Of a stretch of 64,000 nt of DNA, positions 15,477-24,122 are shown piece after piece; positions within the stretch are counted from its first letter, which is position 1, and each line of letters begins with the position of its first letter. The translations under genes were made by a program, and so were the position numbers. The notes beneath the pieces were generated by a model. The model saw nothing but the letters and a program-made list of their open reading frames with translations. It was not told the origin of the DNA and did not search any database. The DNA is from Baekduia alba (lineage in GTDB: Bacteria > Actinomycetota > Thermoleophilia > Solirubrobacterales > Solirubrobacteraceae), in contig NZ_CP114013.1 in NCBI RefSeq assembly GCF_028416635.1, positions 620,001-684,000 of the forward strand. Direction: 5' to 3'.

Positions 15477-16436
15477 ATGCGGCTCGACCTCGATCGGATT
15501 CGCGCAGCGCACGCGGTGATCGACCCAGTGTTCTGCAACACGCCGCAATACGCGTGCGAGGCGCTGGGGTCGGCGCTGGGCTGCTCGGTGCTGCTCAAGG
15601 TCGAGACGCTCAACCCGGTGCGGAGCTTCAAGGGCCGCGGCACCGAAGCGGTCATGTCGTGGTTGTCGCGACAGGCGGACGTCGACACCGCGGTGTGCGC
15701 GAGCGCCGGCAACCTCGGCCAGGCGCTCGCCTACAGCGGCACGCGGCGGCAGATCGCCGTGACCGTCGTCGCCGCGGAGGGCGCCAATCCGTTGAAGGTC
15801 GAGCGCATGCGGGCGCTCGGCGCCACCGTCGTGCTCGAGGGTGACGACCACGAGGACGCCCGGCGGCTGGCGTGTGGGATCGCCGAGGCGGAGGGGGCGT
15901 ACCTCGTCGAAGACAGCTTGGAGCTGCTCACGTGCGACGGTGCGGGAACCATCGGCCTGGAGCTGCTCGAACATGCCGCGGAGAACGTCGACGTGCTGCT
16001 GATCGCGCTGGGCGGCGGCGCCATGGCCAGCGGCATCGGCTGCGTTGCGAAGGCGATCGCCCCACACGTCGAAGTGATCGGCGTCCAGCCGGCCGGCGCG
16101 CCGGCGATGGCGCTGTCATGGCGGACGGGTGCGGTCGTGAACAGCGAGGCCATCGAGACGATCGCCGACGGTGTCGCCGGCCGCTGTCCCATCCCGGAGG
16201 TCCTCGACGACCTCCTCGTGGTGCTCGACGATGTCGTGCTGGTCGGCGAAGAGCGCATCAAGGCCGGCATGCGGCTGCTCTACCAGCATGCCGGGCTCGT
16301 CGTCGAGCCGTCCGCAGCGCTCGGCGTCGCCGCCGTCCTCGAGGATCGCGAGCGCTTCGCCGGGCGATGCGTCGCCACGATCATCTGCGGCAGCAACGTC
16401 ATGACCAGCGACTTCGCGCGCTGGGCACTGGACTGA
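15477..16436 (+). CDS. PLP-dependent threonine/serine dehydratase-like enzyme
   Basis: 319 aa, fold type II (tryptophan synthase beta superfamily). The Schiff-base lysine is Lys52 in VRSFKGRG, the phosphate-binding loop is GGGAMASG, and CGSNV lies near the C-terminus. There is no ACT regulatory domain, as in catabolic threonine/serine dehydratases and serine racemases. It should eliminate or racemise a hydroxy-amino acid in the cytosol. ATG 15477 is preferred to the TTG 6 nt upstream because of TATAGT placement. The divergent XRE-cupin gene probably controls it. Confidence 0.85.
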   Translation: MRLDLDRIRAAHAVIDPVFCNTPQYACEALGSALGCSVLLKVETLNPVRSFKGRGTEAVMSWLSRQADVDTAVCASAGNLGQALAYSGTRRQIAVTVVAAEGANPLKVERMRALGATVVLEGDDHEDARRLACGIAEAEGAYLVEDSLELLTCDGAGTIGLELLEHAAENVDVLLIALGGGAMASGIGCVAKAIAPHVEVIGVQPAGAPAMALSWRTGAVVNSEAIETIADGVAGRCPIPEVLDDLLVVLDDVVLVGEERIKAGMRLLYQHAGLVVEPSAALGVAAVLEDRERFAGRCVATIICGSNVMTSDFARWALD

Positions 16437-16452
16437 TCGACGCGATCGGCCA

Positions 16453-17352
16453 TCAGGCGCGTCGGAACGTGTCGACGTTGGCCGACGCGGTCACGCGCAG
16501 GTCGTCGGGGAGGTGGGCAAGTGCGTGTCGAACGTCGTCCGGGTCGAGGTGGCGCGCGCTTGGGCCCATGCTCACCAGGGCCTGCACGTCGCCGTGGGTG
16601 AGCGTCATGTCGAAGTCGACGGCGCGGTGGGCGACCGCCTCGAAGTGGGGAGACAGCGTGGCGCGCACGCGAGCCTGCTTGTCCGGGTCGATGCCGAGCA
16701 GCCCGAGGGCCGGCACCAGCTGCTGGAGGTGGTGTGGGGTTGGCGTCACCACGACGAGCGCTCCGTCGGGGGACAGGACGCGCGCGATCTCGTGGCCGTT
16801 GCGCGGTGCGAAGACGTTGACGACCACGTGAGCCGCAGCGTCCTGGATCGGCAGCTGGTGCCAGACGTCGCAGGCGATCGCGGCGATCCGGGGGTGCGCG
16901 CGGAGCGCGCGACGCAGCGCCGGCGCCGAGGCATCGAGCGCGATGCCCCACCAGTCCCCCAGCTCCTCCATCAGGGCGGCGAGGTAGTAGCCGGTGCCGG
17001 CGCCGAGATCGACGACGGACGGCGCGCTGTCGGTGACGCGGCCGACGACCGCGCGGGTGGCGGCGTTGATCGCCGCGGCGATCGGTGCGTAGTGGCCCGC
17101 GCCCAAGAAGGTCTCGCGCGCCGCGACCATCTGCGCCGAGTCCCCGCGGGCGTTCCGCCGCCGCGGCGGGAGCAACGCGACGTGACCCTGCCGCGCGAGG
17201 TCGAAGCGGTGACCGCGCGCACACGCGAGCGCTCGCTCGGCAGGGGTGAGCGACGCGCCGCAATTGGGGCAACGAAGGCGCGCGGCCAGGACGGCCAGCG
17301 ACGGGTGCGAGCCTGCGCGCCGACGCGCGCCGGGGTTCCTGACGGATGACAC
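16453..17352 (-). CDS. RlmA-like rRNA (guanine-N1) methyltransferase
   Basis: 299 aa from a GTG at 17352, which has GAGGAG 7 nt upstream; this is better supported than an ATG at 17394. A zinc-binding N-terminus (CPNCGASL ... CARGHRFD) precedes an SAM-binding Rossmann domain with VVDLGAGTGYY, matching the RlmA(I)/(II) build, which methylates G745 or G748 of 23S rRNA. RlmA(II) homologues affect macrolide/tylosin sensitivity; which position this one modifies cannot be read from sequence. It is convergent with the PLP enzyme, 16 bp away. Confidence 0.82.
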   Translation of the reverse strand: MSSVRNPGARRRAGSHPSLAVLAARLRCPNCGASLTPAERALACARGHRFDLARQGHVALLPPRRRNARGDSAQMVAARETFLGAGHYAPIAAAINAATRAVVGRVTDSAPSVVDLGAGTGYYLAALMEELGDWWGIALDASAPALRRALRAHPRIAAIACDVWHQLPIQDAAAHVVVNVFAPRNGHEIARVLSPDGALVVVTPTPHHLQQLVPALGLLGIDPDKQARVRATLSPHFEAVAHRAVDFDMTLTHGDVQALVSMGPSARHLDPDDVRHALAHLPDDLRVTASANVDTFRRA

Positions 17353-17616
17353 GGAACTGCTCCTCTGAAGGTCGGCCGCCCGACGGGGCGGCAATCCACG
17401 ACGAAGCCGGGGCCGAGAGCGGCCGCCGACGCACTGCGGGTCGTAGACGAGCGACTAGAGGTAGGCGTGCGCGTGCATCGCTGCGGATGATACGCCGGTC
17501 CGCCCGCCGGCTGAGGCGTCCGACGAGCAGCGCGCCCAGAACCCCGCGAGCAACACCCGCGGCCGGGAGCAGGAGACCGACGAGTTGCGCGCGTACGCGG
17601 CGAAGGTCGCCGCCTC

Positions 17617-17682
17617 ATGAGCGCGCCGGCGGAGGGCGTGTTCGCCGCGCTGGCGGACCCGACCCGCTGGCGACGCCAATAG
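17617..17682 (+). pseudogene. ArsR-family regulator, N-terminal fragment
   Basis: A 21-codon ORF reading VFAALADPTRWRRQ then stop. VFxALADPTRRRIL is the standard opening of ArsR/SmtB winged-helix repressors, so this is the first ~20 residues of such a gene cut off at about 17675. What follows is unrelated and resembles the HNH remnant on the other strand. Confidence 0.55.
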
Positions 17683-17865
17683 AGAATTATGTTGCTTGCG
17701 GCCGTTACCACGTGCGCAACTCGCCGTTAGGTTGGGCCACGCGTCCTGTCCGCCACGCGCGCGGGCCACCACATGGTCGATGTGTTCGCATGGACGACCG
17801 CAGTAGCCCTGGACTTCCTCCACTCCGGCGCGGCGAGCGCCACCGCCGTGCCGGTAGTGTGCGGC
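17683..17865 (-). pseudogene. HNH endonuclease remnant, frameshifted
   Basis: On the minus strand, YCGRPCEHIDHVVARARGG then NLTASCARGNGRKQHN matches the HNH core CxYCG...DHVxPxSxGG...NLxxACxxCNxxK. The second zinc Cys is lost (CARGN instead of CxxCN). The stretch that should precede it (AAPEWRKSR) is in a different frame, so there is a frameshift near 17825. It abuts the ArsR fragment. Confidence 0.55.
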
Positions 17866-18142
17866 GTTCCCTTTACCTCAGCACTCCTTCTTCCCGGCCT
17901 CATCCTCACGGGTGAGCTCTCCCACATACGCGGCCGGGCGCGAAACCGAAACACCTCGCCTTCGAGAAGCGACCGGTCGTCGCTGCGGCGGCGCATGCGC
18001 GAACGGCGCCGTTTCGGGTTTGACGAGCGGTACGAGGCGATCAGCGAAGCCGCTTGCGCGTGATCGTGCAGGCACGCGGCTCGGCGACCGTCGTCAGCCC
18101 GTGACTCGATCGTGGCCCGAGCCGCGACACCACCCGAGAGCC

Positions 18143-18331
18143 CGCCCGGTACGCAACCGGGCGATCTCACCGGACGGCTGCGCCGACGTGCTCAGACACC
18201 AACCCGGCGTTCGACTCCGGGAGGCATCGATGCGCCTCCCGGAGTCGAGCACCAGCTGCTGATTCGCGTTGAACCAGGGCGGGTCCGAGATGGGACCCGC
18301 ATCGCGCCGGGACGAGCTCCCGGTACGGCGC
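18143..18331 (+). ncRNA. Structured 5' leader with four hairpins upstream of ABC transporter
   Basis: Four stems follow one another. CGCCCGGT/ACCGGGCG: 18143-18150/18156-18163. A 14-bp perfect stem: 18211-18224/18235-18248, its loop containing CATCGATG. GCGGGTCC/GGACCCGC: 18279-18286/18293-18300. GCGCCG/CGGCGC: 18304-18309/18326-18331, enclosing CCGGGA/TCCCGG. The ABC transporter ATG with its ribosome site follows at 18377. This fits an attenuator or riboswitch-like leader; no known family is recognised. Confidence 0.4.
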
Positions 18332-18376
18332 CGAAGGCCTACGGGCCGGCGCCAAGAGTGGCCAAGGAGGAGCCAC

Positions 18377-20716
18377 ATGAAGATGCTGAATCGACTCGCT
18401 GGGCGACGGCGGAACGCCGGTCGTCGAGGGGTCACGAAGAGGCGCGCGGAGACGTCCGCCGCAAGCCGCGCCGAGGGCGCGATGACGTTCGGGGAGGCGG
18501 TGGCGGCGCTCCGACGATTCTCTCGCCCCTACGCAGACCGCCGGCGTGCCGTCGTGGCCATTGCCGTGTTGGGCAGCGCCGGCCAAGCGGCGGAGCCACT
18601 CCTGTGGACGCTGTTCTTCGATGGGGTGGCGAAATCGTCATCGCTCGTCCGCCCACTGCCGTACCTGGGCGTGCTGCTCGTCCTGGGACTCGCGAGCGCG
18701 GCCGCGACGCGCTGCCGCGACCGCCTCGCGGCGAACGTCGCGGCTGACGTCGGCCGCCACCTCAGGATCCGGCTCGCAGACACGGAGCTTCGTGCGCTCG
18801 GCTCGCCCGACGGGCTCGAGGTGACCGCCGTGCGCGGAGTCGAGGGCGTCACCAACAGCCTGGGGCGGGTGCTGCCGTATGTGACGGCAGGCGTGGCCAC
18901 CCTCGTCCAGACGGTCGCGGTCGCCTGGTGGCTCGACTGGCGCGTCTCGCTCGTGGTTCTGGGTGCGGTGGGGCCGGTCGCCTGGGTTCGGGCGCGTCTC
19001 TCGAGGCGGGCCGTGCAGGCGGCCGCCGCCTACACCGCGGCCATCAGGCACCTCGCTGAGGAGGCTCGCCGCTTCTATCACCGGCCGGGCCGCGAGCTTG
19101 TCGCGGCCATGCGGGCGAGGTCTCAGGTGATGTCGCGGATCACGTCGCTCGCTGGAGAGCTGCGCGACGCCGACGAGCAGCGGTACGTGGCGGGGAACTA
19201 CTACCCGACGACGAAGGTCGTTGGAACGCTGCTCATGGTCGCCACCGCGGGCGGCGCCTATCTGCTCGGCGGCGTGTCGCTCGGGACGCTCGCAGGCTTC
19301 GTCATGCTTGCTCGCCAGCAGGTCGACCAGTTGCTCTCGGTGGTGATGTGGTTGGCGGCCTTCGGCAACGAGAGCTCCAGCATCCACCTGGTCTCACAGG
19401 CCCTCGACGCGCCGACCGAGCGGCGAGAGGGCCGGCATTTGGTGGGGCCGCTGGCGCAGATCGAGATCCGGGACGTCGACGCCACGTACGCGGACGGCCG
19501 GCGCGGTGCGCATCGCCTGCACTTGGCGCTGGAGTCCGGCGAGGCCGTCGCCGTCGTCGGTCCGAGCGGCGGTGGCAAGACCACCCTCACCAAGCTCTTG
19601 GCGGGCGCCGAGATCCTGAGGGTCCAAGCAGGTCAGGTTCTCTATGACGGCGTCGCGGTCAGCGACCTCGATCCGGACTTGCTGCGCGAGAGCGTCGTCC
19701 AGGTCCCGCAGACCACCTGGGTCTTCGCGGGCACCGTGCAGGAGAACCTCCTCGTGCCGGTGGGAACGACTCAGGAGCAGGTCGAGTGGGCCTGTGGGCT
19801 CGCGTTGCTGCACGAAGAGATCAGCGCGTGGCGCGACGGCTATGCCACCGAGGTCAACGGCGACAGCCTGTCCGGCGGGCAGAAGCAGCGCATCGGGGTG
19901 GCGCGTGGGCTGCTCCGGCTCACCGGCGCACGGGTGATGGTGCTCGACGAGGTCACGGCAGGGCTCGATCCATACATGTCACAGGCGCTGCTGGGAGGCG
20001 TGCTCTCGCATCTCGCGAGCGTCGGGACAGCCGCGATCGTGATCACCCAGAAGCTGCCGGTCCACCCGCGCCTGACACGCGTCGTCGTCGTCCGCGCCGG
20101 CGCGGTGGTCGAGGACGGCGACCCGCGCGAGCTGGCGGCGCGGCCCGGGAGCGCCTACGCCCAGCTGCATGCGGCAACGGAGTCGGTGGAAGGGGCTCAC
20201 GTCAGCAGGTACTGGGCAGAGTTCGGGGAGGCGGTCCGCCAGCTGCTCGGCGGCGACGCCCTCAGGATGGTGCGCCTCGTCGCCCGTTGCCTCCCGTCCG
20301 CCACCGAGGTGGCGCACAGCACCCGGTTCGCCGGTCCCGGATGGCCCGCCGCAGAGGGATGGGTGTTCGGATCCGGGGGTGTCGTTCGCGCTCCGGTCAG
20401 CGTGGTGCTCGCATCCGGCGGTACACCGTTGGCCGCCATGATCGCCTTGCCCGAGGACGCTGCGCTCAGCATGGTGGAACTACGCGAGGCACTCGCCAGG
20501 CCTGCTCCCGGGCCTCGCGATCGCGTCACGCTGCGGGTCGTCTACGGCACGACCATGCTGGAGCTCGGGCCTGAGCTGGCATCCGAGATCGTGCGGCGCG
20601 CCGACGCTGAGGCGCGTGAGGTCTCCTCACCGGCCTGGAGCGTCACCGCGCAGGGGACGATCCACGCCGCCGTCGATGGCGATCCACGCCTGCGGCCCTT
20701 CGCCCCGCCCAGCTGA
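18377..20716 (+). CDS. ABC exporter (TMD-ATPase fusion) with unusual C-terminal extension
   Basis: 779 aa. The start is ATG 18377 with AAGGAGG 6 nt upstream. After a basic N-terminus (~1-35) come the exporter membrane segments (~57-330), then an ATPase: Walker A GPSGGGKT (395-402), signature LSGGQ (498-502) and Walker B VMVLDE (520-525). The switch histidine is replaced: where exporters read xxxTHRL this reads IVITQKL (Gln558). About 175 residues after the ATPase (~605-779) match nothing I recognise. It is flanked by gene-poor DNA on both sides. Peptide export or a regulatory role are both possible. Confidence 0.8.
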   Translation: MKMLNRLAGRRRNAGRRGVTKRRAETSAASRAEGAMTFGEAVAALRRFSRPYADRRRAVVAIAVLGSAGQAAEPLLWTLFFDGVAKSSSLVRPLPYLGVLLVLGLASAAATRCRDRLAANVAADVGRHLRIRLADTELRALGSPDGLEVTAVRGVEGVTNSLGRVLPYVTAGVATLVQTVAVAWWLDWRVSLVVLGAVGPVAWVRARLSRRAVQAAAAYTAAIRHLAEEARRFYHRPGRELVAAMRARSQVMSRITSLAGELRDADEQRYVAGNYYPTTKVVGTLLMVATAGGAYLLGGVSLGTLAGFVMLARQQVDQLLSVVMWLAAFGNESSSIHLVSQALDAPTERREGRHLVGPLAQIEIRDVDATYADGRRGAHRLHLALESGEAVAVVGPSGGGKTTLTKLLAGAEILRVQAGQVLYDGVAVSDLDPDLLRESVVQVPQTTWVFAGTVQENLLVPVGTTQEQVEWACGLALLHEEISAWRDGYATEVNGDSLSGGQKQRIGVARGLLRLTGARVMVLDEVTAGLDPYMSQALLGGVLSHLASVGTAAIVITQKLPVHPRLTRVVVVRAGAVVEDGDPRELAARPGSAYAQLHAATESVEGAHVSRYWAEFGEAVRQLLGGDALRMVRLVARCLPSATEVAHSTRFAGPGWPAAEGWVFGSGGVVRAPVSVVLASGGTPLAAMIALPEDAALSMVELREALARPAPGPRDRVTLRVVYGTTMLELGPELASEIVRRADAEAREVSSPAWSVTAQGTIHAAVDGDPRLRPFAPPS

Positions 20717-21339
20717 CCACCCGACTGCGAGGGTGATCGGTGACGTAGAGCATGCCGGAGAGCTCACCGATCGGCTGATCGGGTGCAGGGTGCTGACGAT
20801 CGACATCGGCCGGCCGCTGGACTCCGACCTGTCTGGACGCTGACCGGCAGCGGACGCGGTCCCCACCGCCATCGCGTGGTGGGGACTGCGCCGGCAACCG
20901 GCAGCCCCACGTCGCCGGATCGGCGACCGCGGACACGTGCTCTCTTTTTTGCACCAGTTCCTGATTAATTTGTCTTTCTCCTTGCAATGCATAACGTCGC
21001 GCCCGGCTCTGGGAGACGGAAGCCGATCCGGTCAGGCGCCGCGAGCTGGTCGCCCAGCGCTTCCAGCGCGTGTGGATCGACGAGTCCGCATCGTCGCCGA
21101 TCTCGACGGTCATAGCCACCGGTTCCGGGCGGAGTCGTTCTTCAACCAGTTCACCGTCTTCGTGATGGTCTCTGCCAAAGTCACGCTGCCTCGCACAGAT
21201 CCGGACCTGACGGGAGCCGGCGTCAACGTCGCCGATTGCACGCCTCGGTCTGGGTCCCGGTAGGGACAACCCGCTATTTGCGGCAAGAAGTGCGAGGCGT
21301 CAGGCGAGCGTCCGATCTGGCCCTTACTTTTTCCCAGGC
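20717..21339. other. Intergenic stretch with AT-rich patch and possible recombinase fragment
   Basis: The 623 bp between the ABC transporter and nucS hold a 9-bp hairpin (20859-20867/20878-20886), then an AT-rich patch (about 20940-20995) unlike its surroundings. From 20995 an open stretch reads LWETEADPVRRRELVAQRF then VWIDES; another frame continues with RVRIVADLDG. This resembles the C-terminus of a serine-recombinase-type protein broken by a frameshift, but the match is weak. No intact gene is seen. Confidence 0.35.
20859..20886 (+). terminator. Hairpin downstream of ABC transporter
   Basis: GTCCCCACC (20859-20867) pairs perfectly with GGTGGGGAC (20878-20886) over a 10-nt loop, about 140 nt after the ABC transporter stop. 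There is no T-run directly after it. Confidence 0.35.
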
Positions 21340-22029
21340 ATGCGTCTCATCGTTGCTCGCTGTGCCGTCGACTACACCGGCCGTCTGACGACCCATCTGC
21401 CCGAGGCCGTCCGGCTGATCATGATCAAGAACGATGGCGGCGTTTCGATCTGGCATGACGGGGGGTCATCGGTAAAGCCGCAGAACTGGATGACCCCGCC
21501 GACGGTGCTGGAGTTCGAAGGCGAGCCGACGCTCGCGCATCTGGTCGTGCGCAAGCGGGCCGGGGCGACGGAGGATCGGTTGGACATCGCGATCTCCGAG
21601 GTGCTGTCGGACGTCACGCACGACATGGGTGAGGCGGCGGCGCTGGAGAAGGATGGGGTCGAGGCCCACCTCCAAGAGCTGCTCGCCGAGCAGCCGCACT
21701 GGTGCGGCGAGGGCTTCCGTCTGGTACGGCGGGAGTGGCCGACGGACATCGGGCCGGTGGACCTCATGTGCCGCGACCTCGACGACGGCTGGGTCGCGGT
21801 GGAGATCAAGCGGGTCGCGACGATCGATGCGGTCGAGCAGCTCACGCGCTACCTCGACCGGCTGCGGGAGGACCCGGCGATGGCCGACTGCCGGGGCGTC
21901 CTGGCCGCTCAGCAGATCAAGCCGCAGGCGCGCGTCCTCGCCGAATCGCGCGGGATGCGGTGCGTCGAGGTGGATCTCGCGGTGCTGCGCGGCGAGCGCG
22001 AGCCGGAGCTCACGCTCTTCATGGTCTGA
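21340..22029 (+). CDS. nucS: Mismatch-specific endonuclease NucS/EndoMS
   Basis: 229 aa, closely resembling mycobacterial NucS from end to end. The C-terminal nuclease domain has the PD-(D/E)xK residues GPVD (Asp141) and VEIK (Glu155, Lys157), followed by LAAQQIKPQARVLA. The near-terminal ELTLF (223-227) looks like a sliding-clamp-binding motif. NucS cuts both strands at mismatches and provides mismatch repair in actinobacteria lacking MutS/MutL. TACTTT (21325-21330) lies 9 nt before the ATG with no ribosome site, so the mRNA may be leaderless. It sits at the right edge of the gene-poor stretch. Confidence 0.95.
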   Translation: MRLIVARCAVDYTGRLTTHLPEAVRLIMIKNDGGVSIWHDGGSSVKPQNWMTPPTVLEFEGEPTLAHLVVRKRAGATEDRLDIAISEVLSDVTHDMGEAAALEKDGVEAHLQELLAEQPHWCGEGFRLVRREWPTDIGPVDLMCRDLDDGWVAVEIKRVATIDAVEQLTRYLDRLREDPAMADCRGVLAAQQIKPQARVLAESRGMRCVEVDLAVLRGEREPELTLFMV

Positions 22030-22073
22030 CGGCCTTCCGTCTGAACGCCCGCGTTTTGCCATCATCCCGTGCC

Positions 22074-23570
22074 ATGAGCACGGAACACGTCGACGTCCTG
22101 ATCGTCGGTGCGGGTCTCTCGGGCATCGGGGCCGCCCATCACCTGCAGGCCAACCGGCCGGGCAAGTCCTACGCCATCCTTGAGGCGCGCGACGCGATCG
22201 GCGGGACGTGGGACCTGTTCCGCTACCCGGGCATCCGCTCGGACTCCGACATGTTCACCCTGGGCTACGCCTTCAAGCCGTGGACCGAGGCCAAGTCGAT
22301 CGCCGACGGCCCGTCGATCCTCAACTACGTGCGCGAGACGGCGCGCGAGGGCGGCATCGACCAGCACATCCGCTTCAACCACGAGGTGACGACGGCCTCG
22401 TGGTCGAGCGAGGACGCGCGCTGGACGGTCACCGCGACCGACACCACCAACAACGCCACCGTCACGCTGACCGCCGGCTTCGTCTTCGCCTGCACCGGCT
22501 ACTACCGCTACGACGAGGGCTTCACGCCCGCGTTCCCGAGCATCGAGGACTTCGAGGGCCAGGTCATCCACCCGCAGCACTGGCCCGAGGACCTCGACTA
22601 CGCCGGCAAGCGCGTCGTCGTCATCGGCTCGGGCGCGACGGCCGTCACGCTCGTCCCCGCCCTCGCCGCCGGCGGCGCCGAGCACGTCACGATGCTCCAG
22701 CGCTCGCCGAGCTACATCCTGGCGCTGCCCGGCGAGGACCCGATCGCCAACGCGATCCGCCGCGTCCTGCCGGCCAGGCGCGCCTACTCGATCGTGCGCT
22801 GGATGAACGTCGTCCGCCAGGGCATCTTCTTCCAGGCCAGCCGCCGCGCGCCCAACCTGATCAAGAAGGTCATCGCCAAGACCGTCCAGCGCCAGCTGCC
22901 GGACGACATCCCGTTGGACCCGCACTTCACGCCGGCCTACGACCCGTGGGACCAGCGCGTCTGCCTCGTCCCCGACGGCGACCTCTTCAAGGCCCTGCGC
23001 ACGGGCCAGGCGTCGGTCGCGACCGACCGGATCGAGGCCTTCGACGAGACCGGCATCCAGTTGGAGTCCGGCGCGCGCCTGGACGCCGACATCGTCGTCA
23101 CCGCCACGGGCCTGAACCTGCTCGCGCTCGGCGGCATGGGCTTCACGGTCGACGGCCAGGACATCGACCTGGCGAAGACCGTCGGCTACAAGGGCATGAT
23201 GTTCAGCGGCATCCCCAACCTCGCGGTCGCGCTGGGCTACACGAACGCCTCGTGGACGCTGAAGTGCGACCTCACCTGCGAGTACGTCTGCCGCGTCCTG
23301 GCCCACATGGACGCCAACAACTACAACAAGGTCGTGCCCCGCGACCTGCCGGCCGGCGCGCCGACGCTGCCGTTCATCGACCTGAAGTCCGGCTACGTCG
23401 AGCGCGCGATCGACCAGTTCCCGCGCCAGGGCACGACGGCGCCCTGGCGGCTGTACCAGAACTACGCGCGCGACATCCTGCTGTTGAAGCGCGGCGCGTT
23501 GGAGGATGAGGCGATCGCGTTCTCGCGGCCGGCGCCGTCCGTGGCGCCGGCGGAGCAGGTCGCGGCGTAG
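22074..23570 (+). CDS. Flavin monooxygenase, Baeyer-Villiger/EthA type
   Basis: 498 aa. The FAD fold is GAGLSG (12-17), the NADPH fold is GSGATA (185-190), and between them is FEGQVIHPQHWP (160-171), which fits the BVMO fingerprint FxGxxxHxxxWP. DxFxYPG-like WDLFRYPGIRSDSD also matches this group. It should insert oxygen into ketones or oxidise sulfides and thioamides with NADPH and O2. It lies 44 bp after nucS on the same strand, with no sign of functional linkage. Mycobacterial EthA is the best-known relative; the substrate is unknown. Confidence 0.9.
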   Translation: MSTEHVDVLIVGAGLSGIGAAHHLQANRPGKSYAILEARDAIGGTWDLFRYPGIRSDSDMFTLGYAFKPWTEAKSIADGPSILNYVRETAREGGIDQHIRFNHEVTTASWSSEDARWTVTATDTTNNATVTLTAGFVFACTGYYRYDEGFTPAFPSIEDFEGQVIHPQHWPEDLDYAGKRVVVIGSGATAVTLVPALAAGGAEHVTMLQRSPSYILALPGEDPIANAIRRVLPARRAYSIVRWMNVVRQGIFFQASRRAPNLIKKVIAKTVQRQLPDDIPLDPHFTPAYDPWDQRVCLVPDGDLFKALRTGQASVATDRIEAFDETGIQLESGARLDADIVVTATGLNLLALGGMGFTVDGQDIDLAKTVGYKGMMFSGIPNLAVALGYTNASWTLKCDLTCEYVCRVLAHMDANNYNKVVPRDLPAGAPTLPFIDLKSGYVERAIDQFPRQGTTAPWRLYQNYARDILLLKRGALEDEAIAFSRPAPSVAPAEQVAA

Positions 23571-23578
23571 GACGACAA

Positions 23579-24031
23579 CTATGCCGAGGCGCCCTCGGCG
23601 GCGTACGCCTCCGGTCCGGCCTCGACCGCGGCCGGGTCCATCCACATGACCTCCCAGTGGTGGCCGTCGAGGTCGAGGAACGAGCGGCCGTACATGAAGC
23701 CGGCGTCCGACGGATCCTTGGCGGGCGAGCCGCCGGCGGCCAGCGCGGCGTCGGCGAAGGCGTCGACGTCGGCGCGGTCGGCGGCGCTGAAGCAGACGAG
23801 ACCCTGCGTGCCGGCGTGGGCGTCGGCGACCGGCTTGACCGTGAACTCGGCGAAGCGCTCGCGCTGCAAGAGCATCACGTAGGCCTGGTCGCTGACGACC
23901 ATGCAGGTCGCGCTCTCGTCGGTGAAGCGCGGATCGAACGTGAACCCGAGCGCGGTGAAGAACGCGATCGACGCCTGGAGGTCGGCGACGGGCAGGTTGA
24001 CGAACATGAGGCGGGGCGTGGAGTTGGTCAT
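23579..24031 (-). CDS. VOC/glyoxalase-bleomycin resistance family protein
   Basis: 150 aa. It begins [23 protein letters not shown] and ends [17 protein letters not shown], the classic two-module VOC pattern. The 239-aa ORF that extends upstream is antisense to the CocE gene leader, so ATG 24031 is taken. Function is unspecified; relatives are metal-dependent lyases or drug-binding proteins. It is convergent with the monooxygenase. Confidence 0.85.
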   Translation of the reverse strand: MTNSTPRLMFVNLPVADLQASIAFFTALGFTFDPRFTDESATCMVVSDQAYVMLLQRERFAEFTVKPVADAHAGTQGLVCFSAADRADVDAFADAALAAGGSPAKDPSDAGFMYGRSFLDLDGHHWEVMWMDPAAVEAGPEAYAAEGASA

Positions 24032-24122
24032 GCGCTCAAGACGGCGGCCGCGCGGGGAACTCATCGGCGCCAGGCGCGGACGTGTGCGACACGGCGACCG
24101 CCCGACGTGAGAGGGTCGCGCC

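Larger units (their letters stand above)
17353..18142. other. Gene-poor decayed stretch
   Basis: No intact gene is visible. It contains an ArsR N-terminal fragment, a frameshifted HNH remnant, and an open stretch (17464-17620, plus) ending in RAYAAKVAAS whose TGA overlaps the ArsR ATG; I do not recognise the last. A plus-strand tail around 17980-18060 (RERRRFGFDERYEAISEA) may be another fragment. This is the most degraded part of the window. Confidence 0.6.

Noticed and set aside
17773-18063. 96-codon plus-strand open frame
   Set aside because: Overlaps the HNH remnant; only its last ~25 residues look protein-like.
18377-20716. Lanthipeptide or bacteriocin export cluster
   Set aside because: No precursor peptide, modification enzyme or peptidase domain is found beside or inside the transporter gene.
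20937-21263. 108-codon plus-strand open frame after the ABC transporter
   Set aside because: Crosses the AT-rich patch and mixes two possible fragments; treated as decayed DNA, not a gene.
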